DNA of 8,371 nucleotides from an uncultured Lachnospiraceae bacterium. GTDB taxonomy: Bacteria > Bacillota > Clostridia > Lachnospirales > Lachnospiraceae. The position numbers and the translations under genes were made by a program. Under the pieces are notes generated by a model that ran no database searches, was not told where the DNA came from, and worked only from the letters and a program-made list of their open reading frames with translations. This document shows, piece after piece, positions 1 to 7,654 of the stretch. The stretch is from assembly GCA_945827765.1 (NCBI GenBank), contig CALZPS010000054.1:1-8371 (forward strand). Direction: 5' to 3'. Within the stretch, counting starts at the first letter, position 1. Each line of letters opens with the position of its first letter.

Positions 1-22
1 CACGATATGCGAATGTCGGGTA

Positions 23-54
23 GGATTGTGGGAGTGCAAAGCACGAAACAATCC
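23..54. repeat. Interrupted stem-loop downstream of GH3 gene
   Basis: GGATTGT (23-29) pairs with ACAATCC (48-54), and inside it GTGC (34-37) pairs with GCAC (41-44) around AAA, with small unpaired bulges between. It lies 10 bases past the GH3 stop on the transcribed side. No U-run follows, so a terminator role is doubtful. It may be part of a dispersed palindromic element that extends past the window edge. Confidence 0.4.
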
Positions 55-63
55 GCAGGTATC

Positions 64-2505
64 TTAGTTGGGGGCTTTTGACCCCAACATCATATTAAGA
101 GTTGCTTTCGCCCAGAAAGCGCGTTTCTTTCCGTCAATCCATGCATCCTTTTCAATCCGGTACTGCCCTTCCAGACGGATATCCTCAGAGGATGCCCCGA
201 TTCCGACTTTAACCAGCCCCTTCTCAACCTTCCAGCGCATCTGTGCGTCCAAAAATGCCGTCTGGCTTGCCTGCAAAGCAAACGTTACCTTCTTTTTTTC
301 TCCCGGACGCAGGAAAATCCTTGCAAATCCTGCCAGTTCTTTTACCGGACGAACCATACATGCAAAAGGATCTGTGAGGTAAAGCTGTACGACCTCGTTT
401 CCTGCACATTTTCCGGTGTTTTCCACCACACAGGAAATCTGTACCCCCTCGTCCGGTGCGATTGTCTCACGGTCAATCTCCAGTTCCGAGTAGCTGAATG
501 TCGTATAAGAGAGCCCATATCCGAAATAGTAGCGCGGCGTATGAGGAAGATCCACATAATTATGAAATCCGATGCTGCCTGTCTGGTGCCATGCCGAAGC
601 GTTCGGATGATTATAATACACCGGAATCTGTCTGGCATGGTACGCCGTCGTCACAGGCATGCGTCCCGCCGGATTGTAATCGCCAAGCAGCACATCCGTA
701 ACTGCCTGTGCTCCCGTCTCCGCCGGATTCCATGCCTCCAGAATCGCATTCAGGCATTCGTCCGCCGCATCACTGGAAATTGGACGCCCGTCAAAATGAA
801 TCCCGACTACCGGTTTTTGAAGTGCACACACTTTTCGTATAAATGCATCCTGACACGGCGGAAGATTGATATTGGCCGCATCAATCCCCTCTCCCATGGA
901 CGCCATGGAACAGGTACCATGTTTACCGCCCAACGTCAGCAATACCACATCCGCCTCTCTGGCCAGCGCCAGTGCCTCCTCAAATCGGCTTTCGTCTGCC
1001 CCGGCAATCGGATAACCGTATGCATACAATATCTCGCTGTCCGGCATCCGCTCTTGCAGCTCTTCCAACAAACTTTTACAGTCCGGTTTCTGCCGTTTCA
1101 AGATTGGATTGAATTCTTCCGTCTCGTCCGACTGGATATTAGTTCCGGGAACAGTAACGATTTTTTTATTCGGATCCCAGATAGTTCCGCTGACTCCTGC
1201 AATGGAATTGGCGATTGCATAGGTAGATTCCATCATGCATAGATGGGTGTATCCGCCGAAAAATTTTCGCGCACTGTCCGCATGGGGACCAATCAGGGCA
1301 ATTTTCTTCGTCTGTTTGGGCAACGGCAGAACACCGTCGTTTTTCAGGAGAACGATGGACTCTCTGGCGGATTTTAAAGAAAGTTTCCGCTCCTGCTCCC
1401 GACCAAAATTCTCCCAAAGCTGTTTTCCCTGCAAAGCATATGGATGTTCAAACAGTCCCATGCGAAATTTTGCCGTCAATACACGCAGTACCGCCATATC
1501 CAACCACTCGATATCCGCCTCTCCTGTTTCAAACATTTTCTTCAGTTCTTCATTGTATCCGGACGTGTTGGGCAGTTCAACATCCATTCCCGCCTGCAGG
1601 CAGAGCAGTCCCGCCTCCGCCGGAGTCTCGGCAATTCCATGACAAGAGTGGGTTCTTTCCACGGCACCATAATCGCTGACCACCACGCCGTCAAAGCCCA
1701 TCTCTTCCCGCAGAAGTCCGCCCAGCAGTGCTTTGGACGCAGATGCCGGTTCGCCGTCTATCGAGCAGTAACACGGCATGATTCCCCGCAGTCCGCTTTC
1801 TGTGATTGCAGCCTGAAATGGTTTGCCGTACACTTCCCGCAAAAGCCTCGGCGGCGTGTCACTGTGCGTCCCGTGGATACCGCCCTGCGAGTTCTGAAAA
1901 GCCAGAAAATGTTTCGCCACACTTTCCGCCCTGCGCCCTGCTGTCTCCTGCCCCTGAATTCCCCGCGTATAGGCCGCGCCAAGAGCAGCCGCCAGCGTCG
2001 GATCCTCCCCGTACGTCTCCCCTTGTCTGCCCATGCGGGAGTCGCGGGAAATATCAAGTACCGGTGCCAGAATCTGCGTAAATCCACAGGCGAGTTCCTG
2101 CCTTCCAATCGCCCCCGCAATCTCTTCTTCAAGATCAGGATCAAACCCCGCTCCTCTGCCGATTCCGGACGGGAAACTTGTTGACTCCTGAATAAACGCC
2201 CCGCACAATCCTTCCATGTGAAAAACCGCGGGGATATGGTGCGGGCTGTTCTCCATAACGATTTTCTGTACCCTTCGCTGCCAGTCGGCCACTTCGTCAA
2301 GCGTCTCCATCCGGCGTACTTCCAGTGTACTGACCTGACCAATTCCGTATTGTGTATTCCGGGAAATATACCCCATATCATCAGCTATCTCCCCAAACGG
2401 AAAAATCCCGTTGATCTGTGCCATCTTCTCCTCCAGACTCAAATCTGCCAGCAGGGCGGCGGCTCTCTCTTCCGGTGTGAATGTACTATCCATATATGTT
2501 TTCAT
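64..2505 (-). CDS. Glycoside hydrolase family 3 beta-glycosidase (beta-glucosidase/beta-xylosidase type), cytoplasmic
   Basis: This 813-aa protein should hydrolyse a terminal beta-linked sugar with retention of configuration. The N-terminal (beta/alpha)8 domain spans about residues 20-345. It carries HMEG (97-99), GETYGEDP (162-169), KHF (198-200) and the nucleophile motif VVVSDYGA with Asp278 (codon at 1672-1674). The second alpha/beta domain runs from about 380 to 620 and has a GEG motif with Glu539 followed by LPPCQ, where many GH3 enzymes have GE..DR..LxLP. A fibronectin-III-like domain follows at about 685-780, including VVQLYLTDP and RPVKELAGF. The length is usual for GH3 enzymes with this C-terminal domain. 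There is no signal peptide, so it acts inside the cell. ATG at 2505 is preceded by GGGAGG 11 bases upstream, which is long but workable; the in-frame Met5 has no better site. It is the last gene of the minus-strand group, 98 bases after the binding-protein gene. Family assignment is secure. Substrate (glucoside, xyloside or other) cannot be read from sequence, and the acid/base residue is poorly conserved across GH3, so Glu539 is only a candidate. Confidence 0.95.
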   Translation of the reverse strand: MKTYMDSTFTPEERAAALLADLSLEEKMAQINGIFPFGEIADDMGYISRNTQYGIGQVSTLEVRRMETLDEVADWQRRVQKIVMENSPHHIPAVFHMEGLCGAFIQESTSFPSGIGRGAGFDPDLEEEIAGAIGRQELACGFTQILAPVLDISRDSRMGRQGETYGEDPTLAAALGAAYTRGIQGQETAGRRAESVAKHFLAFQNSQGGIHGTHSDTPPRLLREVYGKPFQAAITESGLRGIMPCYCSIDGEPASASKALLGGLLREEMGFDGVVVSDYGAVERTHSCHGIAETPAEAGLLCLQAGMDVELPNTSGYNEELKKMFETGEADIEWLDMAVLRVLTAKFRMGLFEHPYALQGKQLWENFGREQERKLSLKSARESIVLLKNDGVLPLPKQTKKIALIGPHADSARKFFGGYTHLCMMESTYAIANSIAGVSGTIWDPNKKIVTVPGTNIQSDETEEFNPILKRQKPDCKSLLEELQERMPDSEILYAYGYPIAGADESRFEEALALAREADVVLLTLGGKHGTCSMASMGEGIDAANINLPPCQDAFIRKVCALQKPVVGIHFDGRPISSDAADECLNAILEAWNPAETGAQAVTDVLLGDYNPAGRMPVTTAYHARQIPVYYNHPNASAWHQTGSIGFHNYVDLPHTPRYYFGYGLSYTTFSYSELEIDRETIAPDEGVQISCVVENTGKCAGNEVVQLYLTDPFACMVRPVKELAGFARIFLRPGEKKKVTFALQASQTAFLDAQMRWKVEKGLVKVGIGASSEDIRLEGQYRIEKDAWIDGKKRAFWAKATLNMMLGSKAPN

Positions 2506-2516
2506 TTCTATCCATT

Positions 2517-2522
2517 CCTCCC
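2517..2522 (-). promoter_or_regulatory. Ribosome binding site of GH3 gene, long spacing
   Basis: GGGAGG on the minus strand lies 11 bases before the GH3 ATG, longer than the 6-9 bases seen for its neighbours. An ATG immediately after GGAGGA is out of frame with GH3 and too close to be used. The site lies close behind the strong stem-loop, so folding could affect its access. Confidence 0.6.
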
Positions 2523-2527
2523 ATCAT

Positions 2528-2569
2528 CACAACGCGCTCCGGTCACCGAAGTAACCGGAGCGCGTTCAC
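2528..2569 (-). other. Strong GC-rich stem-loop 2 with UUCG tetraloop between binding-protein and GH3 genes
   Basis: AACGCGCTCCGGT (2531-2543) and ACCGGAGCGCGTT (2554-2566) pair perfectly over 13 bases. On the minus strand the stem continues inward as TAC-TTCG-GTG, giving 16 pairs (one T-G wobble) closed by the very stable C(UUCG)G tetraloop. The tetraloop exists only in the minus-strand RNA, consistent with transcription in the gene direction. No U-run follows; the GH3 ribosome binding site begins about 8 bases later. Likely roles are mRNA stabilisation, processing or partial attenuation between the two genes. Confidence 0.65.
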
Positions 2570-2601
2570 AAAGCATCCTGATCATGATACTATAATGCTT
2601 T
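2570..2601 (-). other. Stem-loop 1 between binding-protein and GH3 genes
   Basis: AAAGCAT (2570-2576) pairs with ATGCTTT (2595-2601) around an 18-base loop that itself holds the palindrome ATCATGAT. On the transcribed strand it starts 2 bases after the binding-protein stop codon. No U-tract follows, so it is unlikely to be a full intrinsic terminator. It may protect the 3' end of the upstream message or slow polymerase. Confidence 0.4.
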
Positions 2602-2603
2602 CC

Positions 2604-4556
2604 TTAATTTGCTTTTACCAGATCAATGTATTTCTGCAGATATTTCGATACAGAATCCGCATCCAATGCATCCATGCCGGCTTTGTAGTCTTCCCATTTC
2701 ATCTTGCCCTGAATCACACCCGGCAGGTTCTGGCTCATGTACTCGACTACCTTTGTCTGCATCTTGTTATATTCGGTAGACTCATCCGCATTCAAAAGTC
2801 CCGTGTAGTCCATCGTGCCGCCGGTATTGAGATATTTGCCCCAGAGCTCATACGCTTTTTTATAGATGGCAGGAGTGCCGTCATTGTTGTAGTATTCTCC
2901 GGTAGAACCGTTCAATGCGATTCCCACCGTCATTCTTCCTGCCTGAGTTGCTCCTATCAGAGGACTTTCCGGATCCTGAGCGGAAAGTGACGGAGTATAG
3001 ACCGTCTTTCCTTCTTCGTCTGTACTCTTCGCATAAGTAGCATCCAGTCCGTATTCTTTAAAAATATTTGGATTCAGCTCCACGGATTCCACCTGTTCCT
3101 TGGTCAGACCTTTTCCCAGAACCTCTGCGCCTTCCGTCGTATAGGTCCAGTCAAGGAAGGTAAAGAGCGCCGCCAGATCCTTGCCTTCACACTTCGTCGT
3201 AATGCCGGTTTTTCCTTCAATCATACTATTCTGATACATAGCATCCGGCTCCTGATACATTTGCTCTTCTCCGCCGTACATATCATTGATCGGCAGCGCA
3301 GCAGGCATACAGAATGCGTTCTGCTGGTCTCTTTCATCCATACAGGTCGTGCGGATTGTTGTTCCGATGGAATTGCCATGGTAGTTGCACCACAGTCCGA
3401 CCTTGCCCTGACTGATGCCCGCCTGATTGATCATATAGAACATATCGTTTGCTCTTGTATGGAATGACTGGTCAAGCCAGCCTTTCTGATACCAGTTCTG
3501 CATACACTCAACATACGTTGCAAAATTCTCCGACGTTCCGTCAAAAGATACTTTTCCTTCATTAATATAGTACAGTCCGGTGCCGCCGCCAAAGGAGGAA
3601 ACCAGATCACCCAGTGTACTGTTGCCCATATAAGAGATGGATGTACAGTATGCATTCGTATCCTCTGTCCAGCCTCTGTCTGCGATTGCCTTGTCAAACG
3701 CCTCAAACATCCACTCCCAGTCACTGATGGTAATCGGATCAGCCGTACCACTCGGGAAGATGACATTGTCAGTGTAATCCTCATCCGGGTTTTCACCGTA
3801 ATCGGCCTCAAACTTCGTCACATCATTCTTCTTCCAGCCGTTCAAATTATTCTCCTTCACAGCCTTGTCAAGCGGAGTTACTTCCGGATGTCCGTTTTCC
3901 TTGACATAGTCGCTCTCCCAGTCCCATACATACTCGGTCGGGACTGCATACTCCACTACCCAGTCACGGCGGTAAAGTGTTCCTTCCCACGCCTCGCGCA
4001 CGGAATCCGCCAGTTTGTACAGTGCATAATAATGAATGCTTCCGTCATCCTCCTGCACCTGCACGAGCGGTTTTAGCTCCGGATGTGCGTCCAGATATGC
4101 CAGATAATTCGGCATATATTTCTCCACATATTCCGTAATGTCCATCAGGATGCCATTCTCCACCATTGACTTCGGACTTTCTCCCGAAATTGCCAAATCG
4201 ATAAGCTCCGGATACTCTCCCAGAGAAATCATGTTATTGAAGTTCTCCTGCTCATTTCCCGGAATCGGCACGATATAATCAAACTGGATATTCGTACCAT
4301 TCTCCTTGGTACCAATGCCTCCCTCTTCTGTGTTCCAGTACTGCTGGTTGATGTACTGAACTGCCGCGGCGTCCTTATAATCTTCATAATACTTTCCGAC
4401 GCCGTCTGTCTGGGTAATCCACCATGTGAACTTCTGCGACTCTCCGCCGCCTGATTTGCCGTCGTCTCCCGACTTGCCGCAGCCTGCAATGAGCGAAACT
4501 GCCATCGCCGCCATCAAACCGACGGACAATATTCTTTTTACCGTCTGTTTCTTCAT
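2604..4556 (-). CDS. ABC-transporter extracellular solute-binding lipoprotein (YtcQ/LplA-like)
   Basis: This 650-aa protein is predicted to be a membrane-anchored sugar-binding component of a carbohydrate ABC importer. The N-terminus is a lipoprotein signal: basic MKKQTVKR, a hydrophobic segment (9-24) and the lipobox LIAGC with Cys26 as lipidation site, followed by a Gly/Ser/Asp-rich linker to about residue 40. The mature part has hallmarks of family 1 solute-binding proteins. These include a GEYPELIDL segment (113-121), a YRRDWV segment (195-200) equivalent to the usual RKDWLDKLG, GKVSF (334-338), WYQKGWLD (355-362) and GKVGLW (384-389). At 650 residues it is longer than classic maltose-type binding proteins (about 400-450) and fits the large YtcQ/LplA-like group often found near pectin or rhamnoside genes. 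AAGGAGG lies 9 bases before the ATG. It sits between two glycosidase genes with no permease or ATPase in the window, so it must use membrane components encoded elsewhere. The ligand is inferred only from neighbours: a rhamnose-containing glycoside or oligosaccharide. Confidence 0.92.
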   Translation of the reverse strand: MKKQTVKRILSVGLMAAMAVSLIAGCGKSGDDGKSGGGESQKFTWWITQTDGVGKYYEDYKDAAAVQYINQQYWNTEEGGIGTKENGTNIQFDYIVPIPGNEQENFNNMISLGEYPELIDLAISGESPKSMVENGILMDITEYVEKYMPNYLAYLDAHPELKPLVQVQEDDGSIHYYALYKLADSVREAWEGTLYRRDWVVEYAVPTEYVWDWESDYVKENGHPEVTPLDKAVKENNLNGWKKNDVTKFEADYGENPDEDYTDNVIFPSGTADPITISDWEWMFEAFDKAIADRGWTEDTNAYCTSISYMGNSTLGDLVSSFGGGTGLYYINEGKVSFDGTSENFATYVECMQNWYQKGWLDQSFHTRANDMFYMINQAGISQGKVGLWCNYHGNSIGTTIRTTCMDERDQQNAFCMPAALPINDMYGGEEQMYQEPDAMYQNSMIEGKTGITTKCEGKDLAALFTFLDWTYTTEGAEVLGKGLTKEQVESVELNPNIFKEYGLDATYAKSTDEEGKTVYTPSLSAQDPESPLIGATQAGRMTVGIALNGSTGEYYNNDGTPAIYKKAYELWGKYLNTGGTMDYTGLLNADESTEYNKMQTKVVEYMSQNLPGVIQGKMKWEDYKAGMDALDADSVSKYLQKYIDLVKAN

Positions 4557-4643
4557 TTCTTTTTTCCTCCTTCTTTATCTTGTTTCATCCGGTTTTCATA
4601 CCTTCTGTTTACTATCCCTATTTTATCTTCTCTTTTCATCCAG

Positions 4644-4659
4644 GTATTGTATTTTTGTG
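4644..4659 (-). promoter_or_regulatory. Shared 16-base promoter/operator motif upstream of binding-protein gene (copy 2)
   Basis: This is an exact second copy of CACAAAAATACAATAC (minus strand), 87 bases before the binding-protein start codon. TACAAT occupies 4646-4651. The bases 17 upstream (ATTTAT) do not form a -35. A TTGACT at 4678-4683 lies 26 bases from TACAAT, which is too far for a normal sigma-A promoter. The flanking bases differ from copy 1, so the conserved block is sharply bounded. It implies that the binding-protein gene has its own promoter rather than depending only on read-through from GH78. Confidence 0.5.
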
Positions 4660-4716
4660 TTTTATAATATAAATATGAGTCAATTTCATCTGCACGGTAG
4701 TTTTATCGTGCCTGTT

Positions 4717-4730
4717 TATCTCAAGAGATA
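4717..4730. repeat. Short palindrome in the GH78/binding-protein gap
   Basis: TATCTC-AA-GAGATA is a perfect 6-base inverted repeat with a 2-base centre, 14-27 bases past the GH78 stop codon. As RNA it could fold only weakly (5 pairs, 4-base loop), and no U-run follows on the transcribed strand, so it is not a typical terminator. A protein-binding site is possible. The rest of the 4557-4743 gap is AT-rich and holds the 16-base motif and the binding-protein ribosome binding site (4566-4572), but no open frame I would support. Confidence 0.25.
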
Positions 4731-4743
4731 CCCGCTCTTCTTT

Positions 4744-7542
4744 TTATTCTACCTCCGCCAGCAAGATATCCAGATGCTCCAGCATTCCATTTGCCTCCGC
4801 AGACTCCCCGGCAAATTGTCTCACAACCTGCTTCACTGTCATATCATACCAGTCCTGCGGAATCAGGACAAGCATCTGCGCATTTTTATCAAGCAGTGCT
4901 CTGGTATCCGGATGTTTCATCAACTCAGCAATACTACTATCCGTACTATAACGTTGGAACAATGGTTTTGCCGTCTCATAAGCGATCTGGTATTTCCCCG
5001 GTTTCAGTTTGCATACACCATTCTCCACCTGCGCAAACATCGAATTGCTGTTGTCCTCATAGACAGATTCTTTTGCCATCGGCAATATCAGATCAGCCTC
5101 ACACCCGAACGGGATTTCCACTTCCACACGGACATGATTCTTATCCAGAACTTCCCATGCGCTTCTGTAAGTTCCCGCTGCGCTATGGTATATTGCCTCC
5201 GCCTTTTTTAAGTCCCAGTTTACGGAGGGCCGCAGCCGTACCTTGCGAAATCCCGGCGCCTCCTCCACAGGATTGATGCCCGCACAATGCCGGAACATCC
5301 ATTCCACAATGGAGCCGTATGAATAGTGATTCAAACTATTCATGCCGGTGCCCGATATACTTCCGTCCTCCAGAACGCTGTTCCAGCGTTCCCAGACAGT
5401 CGTCGCTCCTAGATTGACTGCATAAAGCCATCCCGGGTATTCTTCATTCAAAAGCAGTTCATATGCCAGTTCATCCAATCCATTGTCGGAAAGCACATTA
5501 CACAAAATCGGAGTTCCCACAAATCCGGTTCTCAGTTTATGCCTGCTCTCTTCAAACTTGGTGAGAAAAGCTTTCTTCGTCTCGGTCTCATCCTCCAGCA
5601 AATGATGATACATTGTCAGAAGATATGCGGTCTGTGTATTGCAGCAGCACCGTCCGGTAACAGAATAATATTCCTGCCGTGTCTCCTGTCTGACCTTCTG
5701 CTCCAGTTTTTTGTAGTACTCTGCCTCCTGCGTCCTGCCTAAGACCCGGGCTGCCCGCGCAGTCAGTCCGGCACTGTACGCATAATACACGCCGGCGATA
5801 AAACCGGGGTCGGTTCCGCCCATCACCTGCTCTGCACCTCTGCTCTCCGGATGGTCAAGAGCCAGCCAGTCTCCCAGATGAAAGCTCTTTCTCCAGCCGT
5901 GGTGGTCTCCGTCCACTTTCGTAATATAATTCACCCACGCTTTCATACTGTCAAACTGTTCTTCCAGAATCGTTTTATCCCCATAGAACAGATACAGATT
6001 CCACGGAATAATACATGCGACATCTCCCCACACCGAAGAACAACCCTGTACTTTGATTCCCACAGATGGGATGGCATTAGGCACCATTCCGTCGCTATCC
6101 AGTTGTTCCTGCCAACAGTCATGCAGATATTTGCGGTAAAATGCATAGCAGTCACTAAAGAAACATGCGGTGGGCGAAAATACCTGCGCATCCCCTGTCC
6201 ATCCCAGCCGTTCATCACGCTGCGGACAGTCTGTCGGCACATCGATAAAGTTTCCCTTTTGCCCCCACCTTGCATTTTGAATCAGACGGTTGACCTTCTC
6301 ATTTCCTGTCGTCAACGTCCCAACCGGCGGAATTTCCGAATAAAGTACCAGCGCAGCAAAATCATCCTTCTGCAAATCCGGGATTCCCTCCACTTTCACG
6401 TAACGGTATCCATAAAATGTAAAATGCGGCACAATCTCCCGCTCCACACCGTCCGAAACATAAACGAATTCTGCTTTTGCGGAACGTAAATTATCGCGGT
6501 AAAAATTACCTTCCTGCAAAATTTCACCAAACTGCAGATGTACCGTCTCTCCCGCCGGAACTGCTACCTTTAAGGAAAAGATTCCCGCCAGATTCTGGCC
6601 CATATCAAGCACTGTCTCGCCTGCCGGTGTGTGGATCAGTTCTGCCGGGCTGACAATCTCTCTCACCTTAACCGCAGTACTGTAACGTTCACGCAGAGGA
6701 GCCATTGTTTCCTCACAAAGAACCGCCCGGGTATCTGTCTCTTTCTCCAGTGTCATATCCCATGTTTCTCCGTCATAGATAGAAGAATCCGTAATATGAC
6801 TGTAGCTTACCTCCCAGCTCTCATCCGTGCCGATGACTGTCTCACTGCCATCCGCATATTCCAGCCTTACCTCAGCGATGAGTTTCATCGTATCACTGTA
6901 ATATCCCTTATGACCAGGTTCTACCCAGAATCCAAACCGTCCACAGTACCATCCGTTGCCAAGCAGTACCTCCAAAACGGCCTTCTTCTGCACCTGTTCC
7001 GTAATATCATACGTCTGATACTGCAGCCACCGATGATAATCATTACAGTATGGAGTCAGATATTCCTCTCCTACTTTCTCTCCGTTGAGGCAGGCCTCAT
7101 ACAAGCCCAGTCCACAGATATACAGCCTTGCACGTTTCACTTTTCCATCCGGTCGGATGACTTTACGGAAAATGGGATGTCCTTTCTTTTCATCGCAGGT
7201 AATCCATGTCGCCGCCCACGGCTGTTCCATTTTTCCGGTTTCAAACCATTGTACCTCACTTACCGCTTCCTCACCTGCATCACTTTTGACCATCACAGTC
7301 CAGTAATAACGTGTGCAGGGAGCAAGCGTAAGTTGCGGCGCATAACCGAGGCTGTCAATATCCTCTCTCCAAAGTGTATCCGCTATGACCTGCTGCATTC
7401 CTTCGTCGAGCGCCACCTTAATTCTCGCCTGCTCCTGCTTTGTTCCCACACTTTCTTCCACAAGATAGCTAAATACCGGCTTTCCTAAATGATATCCTAA
7501 TGGATTCACCATATGGTTTGTCTTACAGTTTGTAATCTTCAT
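4744..7542 (-). CDS. Alpha-L-rhamnosidase, glycoside hydrolase family 78, cytoplasmic
   Basis: This 932-aa enzyme should release terminal alpha-L-rhamnose from glycosides with inversion. Domains in order, boundaries approximate: Ig/Fn3-like N-terminal domain (12-105, ending in the WAATWI motif), beta-sandwich rhamnosidase N domain (125-290), a second sandwich (300-405), the (alpha/alpha)6 catalytic barrel (410-755), a C-terminal sandwich (757-856) and a helical tail (858-932). The family signature PTDCPQRDERLGWTGD is at 436-451 (around 6190-6237). Glu444 of the DER triplet is the expected general acid and Asp451 a conserved partner. WERW at 717-720 places Glu718 as the expected general base. 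The substrate-site motif NSLNHYSYGSIVEW (735-748) is also present. There is no signal peptide, so action is intracellular. The start ATG has AAGGGAG (7549-7555) 6 bases upstream. It is divergent from the regulator gene across a 245-base gap and precedes the binding-protein gene by 187 bases. All catalytic motifs are intact. Natural substrate is unknown; flavonoid rhamnosides, saponins or pectic rhamnosides are possible. Confidence 0.96.
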   Translation of the reverse strand: MKITNCKTNHMVNPLGYHLGKPVFSYLVEESVGTKQEQARIKVALDEGMQQVIADTLWREDIDSLGYAPQLTLAPCTRYYWTVMVKSDAGEEAVSEVQWFETGKMEQPWAATWITCDEKKGHPIFRKVIRPDGKVKRARLYICGLGLYEACLNGEKVGEEYLTPYCNDYHRWLQYQTYDITEQVQKKAVLEVLLGNGWYCGRFGFWVEPGHKGYYSDTMKLIAEVRLEYADGSETVIGTDESWEVSYSHITDSSIYDGETWDMTLEKETDTRAVLCEETMAPLRERYSTAVKVREIVSPAELIHTPAGETVLDMGQNLAGIFSLKVAVPAGETVHLQFGEILQEGNFYRDNLRSAKAEFVYVSDGVEREIVPHFTFYGYRYVKVEGIPDLQKDDFAALVLYSEIPPVGTLTTGNEKVNRLIQNARWGQKGNFIDVPTDCPQRDERLGWTGDAQVFSPTACFFSDCYAFYRKYLHDCWQEQLDSDGMVPNAIPSVGIKVQGCSSVWGDVACIIPWNLYLFYGDKTILEEQFDSMKAWVNYITKVDGDHHGWRKSFHLGDWLALDHPESRGAEQVMGGTDPGFIAGVYYAYSAGLTARAARVLGRTQEAEYYKKLEQKVRQETRQEYYSVTGRCCCNTQTAYLLTMYHHLLEDETETKKAFLTKFEESRHKLRTGFVGTPILCNVLSDNGLDELAYELLLNEEYPGWLYAVNLGATTVWERWNSVLEDGSISGTGMNSLNHYSYGSIVEWMFRHCAGINPVEEAPGFRKVRLRPSVNWDLKKAEAIYHSAAGTYRSAWEVLDKNHVRVEVEIPFGCEADLILPMAKESVYEDNSNSMFAQVENGVCKLKPGKYQIAYETAKPLFQRYSTDSSIAELMKHPDTRALLDKNAQMLVLIPQDWYDMTVKQVVRQFAGESAEANGMLEHLDILLAEVE

Positions 7543-7640
7543 TTTCTTCTCCCTTCTGCCGTTTTGCGAATATGATGTTACTTCTCAAGGCCGTCGGTCT
7601 CTCAAAATACCATCCTTTTTCTTGTAAATATAATGTAGTG

Positions 7641-7654
7641 AAACCTGTCGGTTT
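7641..7654. repeat. Inverted repeat AAACC-N4-GGTTT, possible operator
   Basis: AAACC (7641-7645) and GGTTT (7650-7654) form a perfect inverted repeat around TGTC. It directly abuts the shared 16-base motif, on its downstream side as read toward GH78. Its position just past the presumed -10 of the GH78 promoter would suit an operator. It is short, so it could be chance. Confidence 0.3.

Noticed and set aside
541..1242. Plus-strand open frame of about 230 codons opposite GH3
   Set aside because: It lies wholly antisense to a well-supported GH3 gene, has no recognisable domain and a Cys/Arg/His-rich composition typical of shadow frames.
1758..2381. Minus-strand open frame of about 207 codons within GH3 in another frame
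   Set aside because: It is Arg/Trp-rich out-of-frame translation of the GH3 catalytic domain; the GH3 frame carries the family motifs.
2528..2601. Rho-independent terminator between binding-protein and GH3 genes
   Set aside because: The stems are strong, but no U-tract follows either hairpin on the transcribed strand.
4664..4683. TTGACT plus TATTAT as a standard promoter for the binding-protein gene
   Set aside because: The boxes are only 8 bases apart, and TTGACT to the better -10 (TACAAT) is 26 bases, so neither spacing fits sigma-A.
4426..5211. Plus-strand open frame of about 260 codons crossing the GH78/binding-protein gap
   Set aside because: It overlaps the ends of two real genes in antisense, has no clear ribosome binding site and no family resemblance; the aromatic-rich middle is just AT-rich intergenic DNA translated.
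6631..7488. Plus-strand open frame of about 285 codons opposite GH78
   Set aside because: It is antisense to the conserved rhamnosidase N-terminal domains and shows no plausible protein features.
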